Assembly (NCBI RefSeq): GCF_000331305.1 | Contig: NZ_KB217478.1 | Coordinates: forward strand, 6,621,646 to 6,685,645 | DNA from: Calothrix sp. PCC 7103 | Lineage (GTDB): Bacteria; Cyanobacteriota; Cyanobacteriia; Cyanobacteriales; Nostocaceae | Length of the DNA stretch: 64,000 bases | Reading direction: 5' to 3' | The notes under the pieces: model-generated | Seen by the model: only the letters and a program-made list of their open reading frames with translations | The model's database searches: none | What the model was told of the DNA's origin: nothing | Translations under genes and position numbers: made by a program | Shown here: piece by piece, positions 45,657 through 55,409 of the stretch | Numbering within the stretch: the first letter of the stretch is position 1 | Layout of the letters: each line of letters starts with the position of its first letter

Positions 45657-46721
45657 TCATTTTACTTGTCTACCAAAAGCTAGGTGTTCTTTTGCCTTTG
45701 GCATATTGGGCATTAACCACGCTAAACCTTCGTTAGTTCCTATCCATAGTTTATTACCTGTGTCAGGCGCCAATGCCAAAACGCGACTCGATGGCAACCC
45801 GGCAACTTGGTCTAATAATTTTCCCGTGTTTGGGTTGAGTCGCATTAACCCGTTGTTAGTGCCAACCCAGACGCTACCATCTTTGGCAAAACGAACTGAT
45901 GTAACGTTTTTGCCACGTAGAGGTGTTACTGAACGCAACACCATTCCATTTTTGGGGTTAATTACAAGTAGATTATTCGGCATACCTGCCCATATTAATC
46001 CTTGTGGACTAATTGCTAATGCTTGTACTGTTCCCCCTGGCAAGTTGTTTATTGTCTTTAAAATAAAAGCATTTTTTGTGTTGACTCGCACCAAACCGTC
46101 AAGTGTTCCCACCCAAAGTTGACCATCTGCATCTAAGGTCATGGCATTTGCGCTTACACCTGGTAAGTTTTTCAGGGTGGTCATAATTAAACCTTGGTCT
46201 GGACTAACCAGTGCCAACCCGTTATCGGTACCTGCCCATATATAACCACGCTTATCTGTTAATAATGATAAAACTCGCTTGGATGGTAAAAATAAGTTTT
46301 GCGCTGTAATTTCACTTGTACGTAAGTCTACTCGCTTTAATCCTTCGTATGTTCCTACCCACAGGCGCCCGACTTTATCTTGTGTTAAGGCGCCAATGGC
46401 AATGTTGGGTAAACTGACGCGCGCCAATATTTTACCAGTATTCGGGTCAATTCGCGATAAACCTCGCCATGAACCCACCCAAAGATTACCTGTAAAATCA
46501 GGCTGTAGTGCCTGAACTCGATAGTCTACTTCTTCTATTCTTCCATCTGGTGACTCGGATGTACCAGTGGGAGGCGCCGCAGCAGGATAAGCTGGTGTTA
46601 ACTCGGATGGGTTAATTTGTAAAGTTTCTTGAGCTACTGCGACTTTCACCCAAGGTAGAGCTACTATCCCAGTCATGATCGAAATAATTAAAAAACTAGC
46701 GCTTTTCTTCAACAATACCAC
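45657..46721 (-). CDS. Secreted beta-propeller protein
   Basis: 354 residues with a signal peptide (about 1-30, VKVAVAQ) and a short Pro/Ala-rich linker, followed by about seven repeats of roughly 40 residues with the core LWVGTxxGLxRxxPxTG (for example LWVGSWRGLSRIDPNTG, IWAGTDNGLALVSPDQG, VWVGTNNGLMRLNPNTG). This is the two-component-regulator propeller type, but no kinase domain is attached, so it is a free periplasmic or extracellular propeller of unknown ligand. It lies 74 bp upstream of panB on the same strand. Confidence 0.82.
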   Translation of the reverse strand: MVLLKKSASFLIISIMTGIVALPWVKVAVAQETLQINPSELTPAYPAAAPPTGTSESPDGRIEEVDYRVQALQPDFTGNLWVGSWRGLSRIDPNTGKILARVSLPNIAIGALTQDKVGRLWVGTYEGLKRVDLRTSEITAQNLFLPSKRVLSLLTDKRGYIWAGTDNGLALVSPDQGLIMTTLKNLPGVSANAMTLDADGQLWVGTLDGLVRVNTKNAFILKTINNLPGGTVQALAISPQGLIWAGMPNNLLVINPKNGMVLRSVTPLRGKNVTSVRFAKDGSVWVGTNNGLMRLNPNTGKLLDQVAGLPSSRVLALAPDTGNKLWIGTNEGLAWLMPNMPKAKEHLAFGRQVK

Positions 46722-47560
46722 TGTCAGTTTCCTTGTTTAGACACTCCCCTGGAGCCGTTTATGTTATAGAAGCTTAGGGTTATTCTCAGTATTCCCAAAA
46801 TTTTATGTTTTCTATACAGTAACTTGAACTAGAAACTGGGCTTCTTAACAAAGATTTTGTTATAAAAGCCAAATTTATCGAGAAGCTCGGTTTCTTTGAC
46901 ACATACATAATGCACTTTGTAAAGCGTTTGTAACGGAAAATTTACAAAAAACTTAAATCTTTATTTAATAAAAAAATTAAATATAAAAGTTAAGAATATT
47001 CAAAGGATAACTTATTAATTTCTTGGTATATTTGTGTAACAGGTAGCAATTCACGCTCCGGTGTGATTTTTATCTCTTACTTGTCACTCCCCTAAATCTC
47101 CGTATATTGGAATATTTGTTTGTGTCTGAATTAAATGAGCGAATCGGGTTGAGTCGCGCCCTCGGTCTTATAGGCTTTTGGCGAGGTGGTAATCTGGAGT
47201 CATTCAGTGCGTTGCAAGTCGCGAGGATTTAGCGCGAGGATAAGGAAAAGATAAAAAGCTTTTTTTCTGGCACGAAGAAGAGAGACATTATCTGCTTAAA
47301 TAGATGGTTATAGTGTTAACGAGTAAACAAGCCTTTAGTAACTAAAGGAAGCATTGAAGGATAATGAGTCTTGATAGTCTTTATCAAGACAGTTTTCACC
47401 TGAATGCTGAGTTAAAACGCTAAAACTAGCGATTTATAACGGGTAAGCCCTGAATGCAACCAAAAACATGCTTTAACGCAAAAGCATGTGTTTAGGTGCG
47501 TGGGAAATTGCATCGTGCGTGAATTGTAGATAACAAAGAGTGACTTCTTGGAAGGGAAAT
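46722..47560. other. Long upstream region of rbcL
   Basis: 839 bp without a gene. The last 230 bp hold four hairpins (see 47332-47489). It should hold the rbcL promoter and a long 5' leader; no NtcA-type GTA-N8-TAC site was confirmed by eye. Confidence 0.55.
47332..47489 (+). promoter_or_regulatory. Four hairpins in the probable rbcL leader
   Basis: CCTTTAG/CTAAAGG (47332-47348), GTCTTGATA/TATCAAGAC (47368-47390), CGCTA/TAGCG (47418-47431) and ACATGCTTT/AAAGCATGT (47466-47489), all with perfect stems. A long structured leader would suit control of RNA stability or translation. Confidence 0.5.
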
Positions 47561-48991
47561 ATGTCTTACGCTCAAACGAGAACCCAGAGCAAATCAGGGT
47601 ATCAGGCAGGGGTTAAAGATTACAGATTAACTTATTACACCCCAGACTACACACCTAAAGATACAGATATTCTTGCTGCATTCCGGATGACTCCACAACC
47701 TGGAGTTCCCCCCGAAGAAGCAGGTGCGGCAGTTGCTGCTGAGTCATCAACAGGTACTTGGACAACAGTTTGGACTGACTTGCTCACCGACCTAGACCGC
47801 TACAAAGGTCGTTGCTACGACATCGAAGCAGTTCCTGGCGAAGACAATCAATATATTGCTTACGTTGCTTATCCTTTAGACTTGTTCGAGGAAGGTTCCG
47901 TAACAAACATGTTGACTTCTATTGTAGGTAACGTGTTTGGTTTCAAAGCATTACGCGCATTGCGTTTGGAAGACTTACGAATTCCTGTTGCTTACCTCAA
48001 GACTTTCCAAGGTCCTCCACACGGTATTCAAGTAGAACGCGACAAGTTAAACAAGTATGGTCGTCCTTTGTTGGGTTGTACCATTAAACCAAAACTTGGT
48101 TTATCTGCTAAAAACTACGGTCGTGCGGTTTATGAGTGTCTACGTGGTGGTTTGGACTTCACCAAAGACGACGAAAACATCAACTCACAACCTTTCCAAC
48201 GTTGGAGAGACCGTTTCTTGTTCGTAGCTGATGCTATTCACAAGTCTCAAGCAGAAACCGGTGAAATTAAAGGTCACTACCTGAACGTTACCGCTCCTAC
48301 TTGCGAAGAAATGATGAAGCGTGCTGAGTTTGCGAAAGAACTCAAAATGCCCATCATTATGCATGACTATTTAACCGCAGGTTTTACTGCTAACACCACT
48401 TTGGCTAAATGGTGTCGCGATAACGGTCTATTGCTCCACATCCACCGCGCAATGCACGCGGTTATTGACCGTCAAAAGAACCACGGTATTCACTTCCGCG
48501 TTTTAGCTAAAACTCTCCGGATGTCTGGTGGTGACCACATTCATACTGGTACCGTTGTAGGTAAGCTCGAAGGTGAACGTGGTATTACAATGGGCTTCGT
48601 TGACTTATTACGTGAAAACTACGTAGAACAAGACAAGTCTCGTGGTATTTACTTTACACAAGACTGGGCTTCTATGCCTGGAGTAATGGCTGTTGCTTCT
48701 GGTGGTATCCACGTATGGCACATGCCCGCACTCGTTGAAATCTTCGGCGACGACTCAGTATTACAATTCGGTGGTGGTACTCTAGGACACCCTTGGGGTA
48801 ACGCACCTGGCGCCACAGCGAACCGTGTTGCACTTGAAGCTTGTATTCAAGCACGTAACGAAGGTCGCAACTTGGCTCGCGAAGGTAACGACGTTATTCG
48901 TGAAGCTTGTAAGTGGTCTCCTGAATTGGCTGCTGCTTGTGAACTTTGGAAAGAAATCAAGTTCGAGTTCGAGGCAATGGATACCGTTTAG
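47561..48991 (+). CDS. rbcL: Rubisco large subunit (form IB)
   Basis: 476 residues from the ATG at 47561 ([21 protein letters not shown]); an upstream GTG at 47540 is not used, since GGAAGGGAAAT precedes the ATG. Catalytic motifs are intact: [22 protein letters not shown], the carbamylated lysine in [39 protein letters not shown] and [16 protein letters not shown]. It fixes CO2 onto RuBP and assembles as L8S8 in carboxysomes. First gene of rbcLXS. Confidence 0.99.
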   Translation: MSYAQTRTQSKSGYQAGVKDYRLTYYTPDYTPKDTDILAAFRMTPQPGVPPEEAGAAVAAESSTGTWTTVWTDLLTDLDRYKGRCYDIEAVPGEDNQYIAYVAYPLDLFEEGSVTNMLTSIVGNVFGFKALRALRLEDLRIPVAYLKTFQGPPHGIQVERDKLNKYGRPLLGCTIKPKLGLSAKNYGRAVYECLRGGLDFTKDDENINSQPFQRWRDRFLFVADAIHKSQAETGEIKGHYLNVTAPTCEEMMKRAEFAKELKMPIIMHDYLTAGFTANTTLAKWCRDNGLLLHIHRAMHAVIDRQKNHGIHFRVLAKTLRMSGGDHIHTGTVVGKLEGERGITMGFVDLLRENYVEQDKSRGIYFTQDWASMPGVMAVASGGIHVWHMPALVEIFGDDSVLQFGGGTLGHPWGNAPGATANRVALEACIQARNEGRNLAREGNDVIREACKWSPELAAACELWKEIKFEFEAMDTV

Positions 48992-49002
48992 TAGTTATGA
49001 GT

Positions 49003-49067
49003 GTAGAGATGCGATTAATCGCGTCTGTACTGAGTGCTAAGTGTAGAGACGTAACATGTTACGTCTC
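49003..49067. repeat. Two GTAGAGA hairpin repeats between rbcL and rbcX
   Basis: GTAGAGATGCGATTAATCGC then GTCTGTAC (49003-49030), and GTAGAGACGTAACATGTTAC then GTCTC (49043-49067). They lie inside the rbcLXS transcript and could uncouple rbcL levels from rbcXS. Confidence 0.8.
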
Positions 49068-49195
49068 CCATTAAGTATTTTGGGCTAAGTAATATGCTAG
49101 ACAGAAATTTTGCTCAAAATCTAAGACCCTTAGTTAGCTGTTCACTCAGCACTCAGAACTTTATACTCATCACTCCTTATGGGCTGGGGTCAGGC

Positions 49196-49591
49196 ATGAA
49201 CATAAAACAAATTGCGAAAGACACGGCTAAAACGTTACAAAGTTATTTGACGTATCAGGCATTGCGAACGGTGTTGTTACAACTTGATGAGACAAATCCT
49301 CCTTTGGCTTATTGGCTGCATAACTTTTCGGCCGACAAAGTGCAAAATGGGGAAAAGTTTTTGGAAAGTTTGTTTAGCGAAAAGCCTGAGTTGGCATTGC
49401 GAATAATGACTGTTCGTGAACACATTGCTGAGGAAGTTAGCGAATTTCTTCCAGAAATGGTTCGTACAGGAATTCAGCAAGCTAATATGGAACATCGCAA
49501 GCTGCATCTTGAACGCATTACGCAAATTAGTTTATCTACCCCAGGCGCCACTGACTTAAAACCCGAACAGCAATCAAATGATGATGGGTAA
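49196..49591 (+). CDS. rbcX: Rubisco assembly chaperone
   Basis: 131 residues from the ATG at 49196; the open frame extends upstream through a repeat and is not coding there. RbcX signature: MNIKQIAKDTAKTLQSYLTYQALRTVLLQLDETNPPLAYWLHNFS, then EKFLESLFSEKPELALRIMTVREHIAEEV. It binds the C-terminal peptide of RbcL and stabilises dimers before assembly. Located between rbcL and rbcS as in many filamentous cyanobacteria. Confidence 0.97.
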   Translation: MNIKQIAKDTAKTLQSYLTYQALRTVLLQLDETNPPLAYWLHNFSADKVQNGEKFLESLFSEKPELALRIMTVREHIAEEVSEFLPEMVRTGIQQANMEHRKLHLERITQISLSTPGATDLKPEQQSNDDG

Positions 49592-49657
49592 TTATACCAC
49601 CCAATTATCAATTTGCGCCCCAATTAAAGTATTTATACCCATTCGTATCAAAGAAAT

Positions 49658-50008
49658 ATGCAAACTTTACCAAAAGAGCGTCGTTTCGAGACTCTTTCTT
49701 ACCTTCCCCCTTTGACTGACGTGCAAATTACCAAGCAAGTTCAGTACATTCTTAACCAAGGTTACATTCCAGCAGTTGAGTTTAATGAACAGTCAGAGCC
49801 AACTGAATTTTACTGGACACTCTGGAAGTTACCTTTGTTCAACGCACGTAGCACCCAAGAAGTATTAGGTGAAGTACAACAGTGTCGTTCACAGTACAGC
49901 AACTGCTACATTCGTGTAGTTGGTTTTGACAACATTAAGCAGTGCCAAGTACTTAGCTTCATCGTTCACAAACCTAACCAACAAAGTGGTGGTGGTTACA
50001 GATACTAA
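49658..50008 (+). CDS. rbcS: Rubisco small subunit
   Basis: 116 residues. [50 protein letters not shown], and [23 protein letters not shown] are typical. A Gly-rich end (QQSGGGYRY) is noted. Caps the L8 core. A hairpin terminator follows at 50055. Confidence 0.98.
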   Translation: MQTLPKERRFETLSYLPPLTDVQITKQVQYILNQGYIPAVEFNEQSEPTEFYWTLWKLPLFNARSTQEVLGEVQQCRSQYSNCYIRVVGFDNIKQCQVLSFIVHKPNQQSGGGYRY

Positions 50009-50054
50009 GAAAGGGTCTGGTTAAGCAATCGGCAATTTGATAACTGAAAATGTG

Positions 50055-50075
50055 GCACAGGCAACTCGCCTGTGC
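50055..50075 (+). terminator. Hairpin after rbcS
   Basis: GCACAGGC-AACTC-GCCTGTGC, perfect 8-bp stem followed by an AT-rich stretch. It probably ends the rbc operon. Confidence 0.65.
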
Positions 50076-50097
50076 TACAAATTTTAATATAAAGATT

Positions 50098-50127
50098 GGC
50101 AACGGATAATAACGGATGTAACGGATA
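50098..50127. repeat. AACGGATGT tandem repeat
   Basis: GGCAACGGATAATAACGGAT followed by GTAACGGAT; same family as 27053, 40752 and 56602. Confidence 0.8.
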
Positions 50128-50281
50128 GGTTTTTTATATTCATAAAATAGACAATTTAAATAGACAATTTACAAATTGTCCCAAGGTAGAAAAATAAAAA
50201 TACTTTAAGTAAGATAATTAATTTATTAGTTTTACACATTTTGTATAGTAAATTAATACTAAAAAAATCTATAATATAAAA

Positions 50282-50902
50282 GTGAAATCAGAACATCTAC
50301 CCGAAGTTAGAATTTGCTTTGTTGGTGAGTCATTTGTTAACGGAACCGGAGACCCAGAGTGTTTGGGTTGGACTGGTCGAGTTTGTGTAGGCGCCAATCA
50401 AAAAGGTTACGATATTACTTACTACAACTTGGGAGTGCGACGCGAAACAAGCGAAGAGTTAAAACAACGATGGCTACCAGAAGTTACTTACCGTTTGCAA
50501 CCAGAATATAACGGTAGAGTTGTATTTTCGTTTGGTGTCAACGATACAGTGCTTCAAGGTGGAAAAACACGAGTTTCTTTTTTGAATTCTATTTTAAATG
50601 CTCGACAAATTTTGAGCGAAGCTAAACAGCTATATCCAGTATTGATGGTCGGACCCCCACCAATGTTAGATAATGAGCAAAATGTTCGCATCGCGGAATT
50701 ATCTGAGTATTATGCACGCACTTGCAACTCACTCGATATACCTTATCTAAATATATTCCCCTTGCTCAAACAATCTACAGTATGGTTTGATGAAGTAGGC
50801 GCCTATGACAAAGCACATCCACGTGCGAAGGGATACCAAGTTTTAGCTGACCTTGTACAAAATTGGGATGCATGGTCAAAGTGGTTTCCAGCAATTCGTT
50901 AA
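50282..50902 (+). CDS. SGNH/GDSL hydrolase
   Basis: 206 residues from a GTG. The four SGNH blocks are visible: block I FVGESFVNGTGDPE (nucleophile Ser in GES), block II glycine in YYNLGVRRETSEEL, block III N in FSFGVNDTV, and block V D-x-x-H in YDKAHPRAKGYQVLADL. It should be an esterase, lipase or carbohydrate deacetylase. There is no signal peptide, so it acts in the cytoplasm or by a non-classical route. It is not evidently in an operon, though polysaccharide genes follow 900 bp on. Confidence 0.86.
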   Translation: MKSEHLPEVRICFVGESFVNGTGDPECLGWTGRVCVGANQKGYDITYYNLGVRRETSEELKQRWLPEVTYRLQPEYNGRVVFSFGVNDTVLQGGKTRVSFLNSILNARQILSEAKQLYPVLMVGPPPMLDNEQNVRIAELSEYYARTCNSLDIPYLNIFPLLKQSTVWFDEVGAYDKAHPRAKGYQVLADLVQNWDAWSKWFPAIR

Positions 50903-50923
50903 AATGAAGTATCTGATAAAAAT

Positions 50924-50956
50924 CTCCCGTCCTTGTCGAAACTACCATGACGGGAG
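50924..50956 (+). terminator. Hairpin after the SGNH hydrolase gene
   Basis: CTCCCGTC and GACGGGAG form a perfect 8-bp stem with a 17-base loop. Confidence 0.6.
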
Positions 50957-51019
50957 AATTCTGATTAACATCTACCATTTTTAATAAAGATACAGCAAAA
51001 AGTGAAAACTGACTATGTG

Positions 51020-51124
51020 ATATCATGTCCGGTTGCTTGCCCATAATTCCCGACAATGTAGAGACGCGATGTTCCTCGCGTCTCTACGATGGTTTTATTA
51101 TGGTTATGTACCCGGACATGATAT
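51020..51124. repeat. Nested palindromic element, copy A
   Basis: Outer arms ATATCATGTCCGG (51020) and CCGGACATGATAT (to 51124); inner GTAGAGACGCGAT hairpin at 51058-51087; middle segments CCCATAAT and ATTATGGTTATG also pair partly. Copy B is at 56276-56377. Confidence 0.85.
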
Positions 51125-51509
51125 GACTTGATATTTACCGCAGTTTTTGCTTCTGCTTGCTTGAGCTACAGATGTAGTATTCAGGTACTAACATCGTCGT
51201 CAAATTAAATTGCGATGCCACCTATTGTGATTTTGAAAACATTTAATTTCCTTTTAACTTAAATATAATTAGAAACAAGATAATAAAAAATGTATAAATT
51301 ACGGGAACTTACAACAGTTTTTATTAAACAAAAACGCAACAAAATTATGTAATTTAAAAAACATTAGGGTAATCAAAAAGATTAAATAATGTTGCATTTA
51401 AATTAAACATGATGTAATTTAATAAATTATCTACCAGATTTGAATATATGTGTAATCAAAACTACTTAGTTAAAAAGTATTAGCGGTTGATTTATGTCTT
51501 TGTAAATAA

Positions 51510-51535
51510 GGATGGGGCAAGAGACAGCCCATCCC
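51510..51535. repeat. Degenerate GATGGGC-type repeat
   Basis: GGATGGGGCAAGAGACAGCC followed by CATCCC. Confidence 0.6.
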
Positions 51536-51785
51536 ACAAGAAATATTAATATCTTTATTCACAATTTTAAGGAATAATTAACAGTAGTTTAACCGTGTCT
51601 AATGTAACGAATATAACTTTTAAAATAAAATATTTAGTCTATATTTTAGAAGAGTTAATAATATAATGTTCTATTTATATAAAAAGGTATTTTTAAATTA
51701 AAATACAAATATGTGTAAGACTTATGTGAGTTTAAAGGAGCGGCTGCACGTTTTTTATTTTTTTGTAGTTTGAGTGAATATAATT

Positions 51786-53993
51786 ATGCCTTCCAATCAA
51801 GAAGATCAAAACGAAGTTGACTTCCATCAGTATTTACGAATATTAAAAAGACGTTGGCTTGTTACCACAGGCGTAATGGGTTCAGTGTTTGGATTAACTG
51901 CGCTTGTTACTTTTTCACAAAAACCTGTTTATGAGTCGCAAGGTAAGCTGTTAATTAAGAATAACGGCGCCTCTTCGTTGACTGGGTTAAGTGAGAAAGT
52001 AGGCGCCATAAGCGCGCTGACGAATACTAGTAGTCCTTTGGATACCGAGGCAGAGGTTATTCGCTCAAACCCGCTTGTTAAGAAAACTATTAGCGAGTTA
52101 GATCTCAAGGATGAAAAGGGTAAACCTTTAAAAGTTGAAGCATTTCTTAAGCTTCTCAAAGTTAAAAGTGTTAAAGGTACTGATGTATTAGAGATAACTT
52201 ACCGCGATACTGATCCAAAAATCGCGGCAGATGTTATTAATACTTTAGTAAATTATTATGTAGAGAATAATATACGAGTTAACCGTTTGGACGCCACCAG
52301 TGCGCGCGAGTTTTTGAGTAAGCAATTGCCGAGTATTGAACAACGAGTGGTAGCGGCAGAAGCTGGGTTACGTAGATTTAAAGATGAGAATAAAGTAGTT
52401 TCGTTACCAGAGGAAGCAAAATATGGAGTAGAAGCGCTTAAAGATTTGTCGGGTGATATTACCAAGGCACAAGCGCTGCTATCAGATGCATCGAGTCGCT
52501 CTGTTGCTTTGCAAAAAGAATTAGAATTAACTACGCAGCAGGCTGTCGAGCTTTCAAATTTAAATCAATCGACTGGTGTGCAGCAGGTGTTAGCTGAATA
52601 CCAAAAGGCACAAGATGAGTTGGCAGTGTTGCAAACTCGCTTTACTAGAGAACATCCAAAAGTTAGGGATTTAGAAGCTAAAGTACAAGCGCTTCGGGAG
52701 CAATTAGAAAAGCGGGTTGGTACAATTGTTGATACTAAACAGCCTGTGTCAGAGAAAAACTTGCAGATTGGACAACTCAAGCAAACTTTGACTTTGGATT
52801 TGGTGAAATCTGAAGTAGATAGGTTAGCAGTGAATAATCAAGTGCAGGTTTTACAAACAGCATATTTGAATTACCAAGGGCGCCTAGCAGCTATACCTCG
52901 TTTAGAACAACAGCAGCGCGCGTTAGAGCGTAAGTTGCAGGTGGCGCAATCAACTTATCAACAAGTATTAAAGCAGTTACAAGAAGTTGAAGTCGTAGAG
53001 CAGCAAAAGGTGGGTAACGCGCGCGTAGTTTCTGCGGCTGAAGTTCCTGAAAAGCCTGTATCTCCAAAAATTCCTCTTAATTTGGCATTAGGTGGATTTT
53101 TAGGAATTATACTTGGTGTCGGCGCCGCCTTGCTTCTAGAAGCTATGGACAAATCGCTCAAGAGTGTGGAACAAGCCAAGCGATTACTCGGTTATCCTTT
53201 GCTGGGCACAATTCTGCAGCTTGGTGGTAGTAAGGGGAATGGCGACGACTTGCCAGTGCTGAATGATCCTTATTCACCTGCAACATCAGCTTTTGAAATG
53301 CTTGTGACAAACCTGAATTTTACGCTTTCTGATCAACAACTGCGAGTTATTGCTGTAACTAGCTCTGTTGCTGGCGAAGGTAAGTCTTTTGTTGCTGCTA
53401 ACTTAGCAGTAGCAAAAGTACAAATGGGGTATCGAGTGCTGTTAATAGATGCAGATATGCGGCGCCCGCGACAGCATAAAGTTTGGGAAAAAGCTAACTT
53501 TATGGGGTTAAGTGAAGTCTTAGTTGGACAAGCTGAGTACGTAGCAATTGCACAAGAAGCAATACACAACTTAGATATACTAACCGCTGGCACAATTCCT
53601 CCGAACCCAGCTGCACTTTTGGATTCGCAGCGAATGCGCGCGTTAATTGAAGAGGCAAGCAAAGATTATGACTTTGTGATTGTTGATACTCCACCCGTAA
53701 CTGCGGTAACAGATGCGCTACTTGTGAGTAAGCAGACAAATGGAATATTATTAGTCGCGCGTCCTGGTGTAGTTCAGACAGATGCTGCAAATGCTGCGAA
53801 AATGCAGTTAGAGCAGTCGGGACAGCCCGTTTTAGGAATGGTTGCGAATGGTGTGAATGCAAGTAATGTGTATGGAGGCTACTATCATTCTAAGGGATAT
53901 TATGGAATAAAAGCGAGTGAGAAAGCAGAACAAAATGGTAAAGTAGAGGCGCCTCTGCTTCGCATTGGTGAACGTAAAAGTAACAATAAATAA
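51786..53993 (+). CDS. Wzc-type polysaccharide co-polymerase and tyrosine autokinase
   Basis: 735 residues from the ATG at 51786; an ATG-like start at 51774 would add four. Residues about 10-110 form the Wzz domain with a first membrane helix (LVTTGVMGSVFGLTALVTF). A long coiled-coil region follows (180-430), then a second helix near 440-460. The BY-kinase domain has Walker A SSVAGEGKS near 527, Walker A' LLIDADMRRPRQ near 553 and Walker B FVIVDTPPVTA near 630. The C-terminus carries clustered tyrosines (NVYGGYYHSKGYYG) for autophosphorylation. It controls export and chain length of exopolysaccharide. Confidence 0.93.
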   Translation: MPSNQEDQNEVDFHQYLRILKRRWLVTTGVMGSVFGLTALVTFSQKPVYESQGKLLIKNNGASSLTGLSEKVGAISALTNTSSPLDTEAEVIRSNPLVKKTISELDLKDEKGKPLKVEAFLKLLKVKSVKGTDVLEITYRDTDPKIAADVINTLVNYYVENNIRVNRLDATSAREFLSKQLPSIEQRVVAAEAGLRRFKDENKVVSLPEEAKYGVEALKDLSGDITKAQALLSDASSRSVALQKELELTTQQAVELSNLNQSTGVQQVLAEYQKAQDELAVLQTRFTREHPKVRDLEAKVQALREQLEKRVGTIVDTKQPVSEKNLQIGQLKQTLTLDLVKSEVDRLAVNNQVQVLQTAYLNYQGRLAAIPRLEQQQRALERKLQVAQSTYQQVLKQLQEVEVVEQQKVGNARVVSAAEVPEKPVSPKIPLNLALGGFLGIILGVGAALLLEAMDKSLKSVEQAKRLLGYPLLGTILQLGGSKGNGDDLPVLNDPYSPATSAFEMLVTNLNFTLSDQQLRVIAVTSSVAGEGKSFVAANLAVAKVQMGYRVLLIDADMRRPRQHKVWEKANFMGLSEVLVGQAEYVAIAQEAIHNLDILTAGTIPPNPAALLDSQRMRALIEEASKDYDFVIVDTPPVTAVTDALLVSKQTNGILLVARPGVVQTDAANAAKMQLEQSGQPVLGMVANGVNASNVYGGYYHSKGYYGIKASEKAEQNGKVEAPLLRIGERKSNNK

Positions 53994-54009
53994 TGTCATA
54001 AATGAGAGT

Positions 54010-54064
54010 GGAATGGGCAAGGATGCCCATTCCAAATATAAGGACGGGCAAGGATGCCCATCCC
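54010..54064. repeat. Two GATGGGCAAGGATGCCCATCC palindromes
   Basis: GGAATGGGCAAGGATGCCCA then TTCC (54010-54033) and GGACGGGCAAGGATGCCCAT then CCC (54042-54064), just after the kinase stop. Confidence 0.8.
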
Positions 54065-54112
54065 ACAAGATCAATTATGAGCGCGGTGTTCTCTATAGGC
54101 AAATAGCAGAAG

Positions 54113-54544
54113 TTATTTTAAAGGATTAATAATTGTGATTTTTCCTTCAATGAGTAAGCTATCTTGCATGTCTTCTGAATAAATAATGTCAGCATTCACG
54201 GATAATGCACTAGCAACAATTAAACCGTCCCAAAATGAAAAACCGTATCGAGTCCGTAATTGGGTTCCATGTATAAGTATTTGACGATCTAGCTCTACTA
54301 CTGCAACCCGGTTATAGAAAGATTCGATGACTTGTTTAATTTGTAACTCTGTAAATGCAGCTTTTCTTTTTAAAACAGAGCAAACTTCATTAATGACTTG
54401 AGTGCTAACAATCCCATTAACATCATTAATTAAGTTGATTGCTAAAGTCCGCTTTCTAGTTTCTAATGCAGAACTAGCAGTAGAGTCTATCATTAGGTGA
54501 TAAAGCCAAACATTAGAGTCAATAAAACACAATGGCTCGCTCAT
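54113..54544 (-). CDS. VapC-type PIN-domain toxin
   Basis: 143 residues with PIN residues D9 (CFIDSNVWLY), E in VSTQVINEVCSVL, D in FWDGLIVASAL and D in IYSEDMQD. The Y-G-F-S-F-W-D-G segment is typical of VapC. It starts three bases after the antitoxin stop, so the two form an operon. Predicted site-specific RNase. Confidence 0.92.
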   Translation of the reverse strand: MSEPLCFIDSNVWLYHLMIDSTASSALETRKRTLAINLINDVNGIVSTQVINEVCSVLKRKAAFTELQIKQVIESFYNRVAVVELDRQILIHGTQLRTRYGFSFWDGLIVASALSVNADIIYSEDMQDSLLIEGKITIINPLK

Positions 54545-54547
54545 TGT

Positions 54548-54769
54548 TTACCGCTCGTGCATTTCTTCACGGGTTATTGAGCGTATTCCTGCAACTGAGA
54601 CAGGATTTTGTGCTAATTCATCCATAATATCAAATTGCTTCGTTTCTTGTTGAGGTTGCTTTAATAAAACGATTTTTACAGCAATAACGGATGTTAACTC
54701 TTGTTTATATTCTTCTGGTATAATAATATTTCCTTTTTCAACAGTGGCTTGAAATTCTACAATAGACAT
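54548..54769 (-). CDS. VapB-type antitoxin
   Basis: 73 residues. The N-terminal MSIVEFQATVEKGNIIIPEEYKQEL is an AbrB/SpoVT-like swapped-hairpin DNA-binding strand set; the C-terminal part (DIMDELAQNPVSVAG) binds toxin. AAGGA lies upstream of the ATG. Directly precedes the PIN toxin. Confidence 0.86.
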   Translation of the reverse strand: MSIVEFQATVEKGNIIIPEEYKQELTSVIAVKIVLLKQPQQETKQFDIMDELAQNPVSVAGIRSITREEMHER

Positions 54770-54781
54770 ATAAGCATTCCT

Positions 54782-55249
54782 TTATCGTATAGCTTTATTA
54801 TAATTGGATAATTCAGTTAATGGACGTTGAATCTCTTCAGAAGAAAGAATTACTTTATCTTCTGGGTCAACAGCGATATCTTCTAGCACCAGAGGTGGGA
54901 AACTCGATATCGTTGGCAAAACGGTGGACATAGTTCCCAACATTGCCACTGTTTCCGCTAATAAAGCTAAAGTTTCTGAATCCTGGGGATGATTTTGCAC
55001 TACCCGCACCGCTCTTGTTACCACATTCAAACCCTGTTGGAGACGTTCCGCATCGGTAGCTATACCTAAAAGATGTTGGAAATCTTCTTCTGTGAGGATG
55101 CGATACTGACCGCTTTTAGTGTGGAGTGTACCCACTGTTCCTGATGTAATATTGGTGAGAGCATTAGCACCTGATGTCCGAAACTGCTCGAAGGAATTCC
55201 AGTGAGCAGTAGGGGTAAGTTTAATTGGAGGTAGCGTTCGTGCAAGCAT
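54782..55249 (-). CDS. Hypothetical protein beside toxin-antitoxin genes
   Basis: 155 residues, soluble, mostly helical in the middle (DFQHLLGIATDAERLQQGLNVVTRAVRVVQNH), with proline-rich ends. The phrase SGQYRILTEEDFQHLLGIATDAERL looks protein-like and is conserved-looking, but no family is recognised. It lies 12 bp upstream of the antitoxin on the same strand, so it may be the first gene of a three-gene operon. Its start is divergent from the DUF433 gene, with palindromes between. Confidence 0.6.
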   Translation of the reverse strand: MLARTLPPIKLTPTAHWNSFEQFRTSGANALTNITSGTVGTLHTKSGQYRILTEEDFQHLLGIATDAERLQQGLNVVTRAVRVVQNHPQDSETLALLAETVAMLGTMSTVLPTISSFPPLVLEDIAVDPEDKVILSSEEIQRPLTELSNYNKAIR

Positions 55250-55287
55250 TTGGACTTTCTTAAGTAAAAGCTAGTTTTTAGTTTAAC

Positions 55288-55317
55288 CGATAATCAACGA
55301 TTTAACAATGATTATCG
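55288..55317. promoter_or_regulatory. Inverted repeat CGATAATCA/TGATTATCG
   Basis: Nine-bp perfect arms 12 bases apart, upstream of the 155-aa gene and about 100 bp from the DUF433 gene. Possible operator. Confidence 0.4.
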
Positions 55318-55379
55318 TTGGTTTAAATTTTGTCGTTTTCGATGTAATGCGATATAAGGTGCCTATTAACGATATATGA

Positions 55380-55409
55380 TAAACTATTCCTTATATAGGG
55401 AATAGTTTA
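55380..55409. promoter_or_regulatory. Operator-like palindrome before the DUF433 antitoxin
   Basis: TAAACTATTCC and GGAATAGTTTA are perfect 11-bp arms, ending nine bases before the ATG. Fits autoregulation by a toxin-antitoxin pair. Confidence 0.55.

Larger units (their letters stand above)
50903..51785. other. Long repeat-bearing gap upstream of the tyrosine kinase
   Basis: Holds a terminator (50924), the nested palindromic element (51020) and a GATGGGC-type repeat (51510). The final 230 bp are very AT-rich and should hold the kinase promoter. Confidence 0.55.

Noticed and set aside
49094-49195. N-terminal extension of RbcX
   Set aside because: The added 34 residues read through a TGCTGAG-type repeat and are absent from RbcX proteins; the ATG at 49196 fits.
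53832-54102. Minus-strand ORFs across the end of the kinase gene
   Set aside because: They are translations of the palindromic repeats at 54010-54064 and antisense of the kinase.
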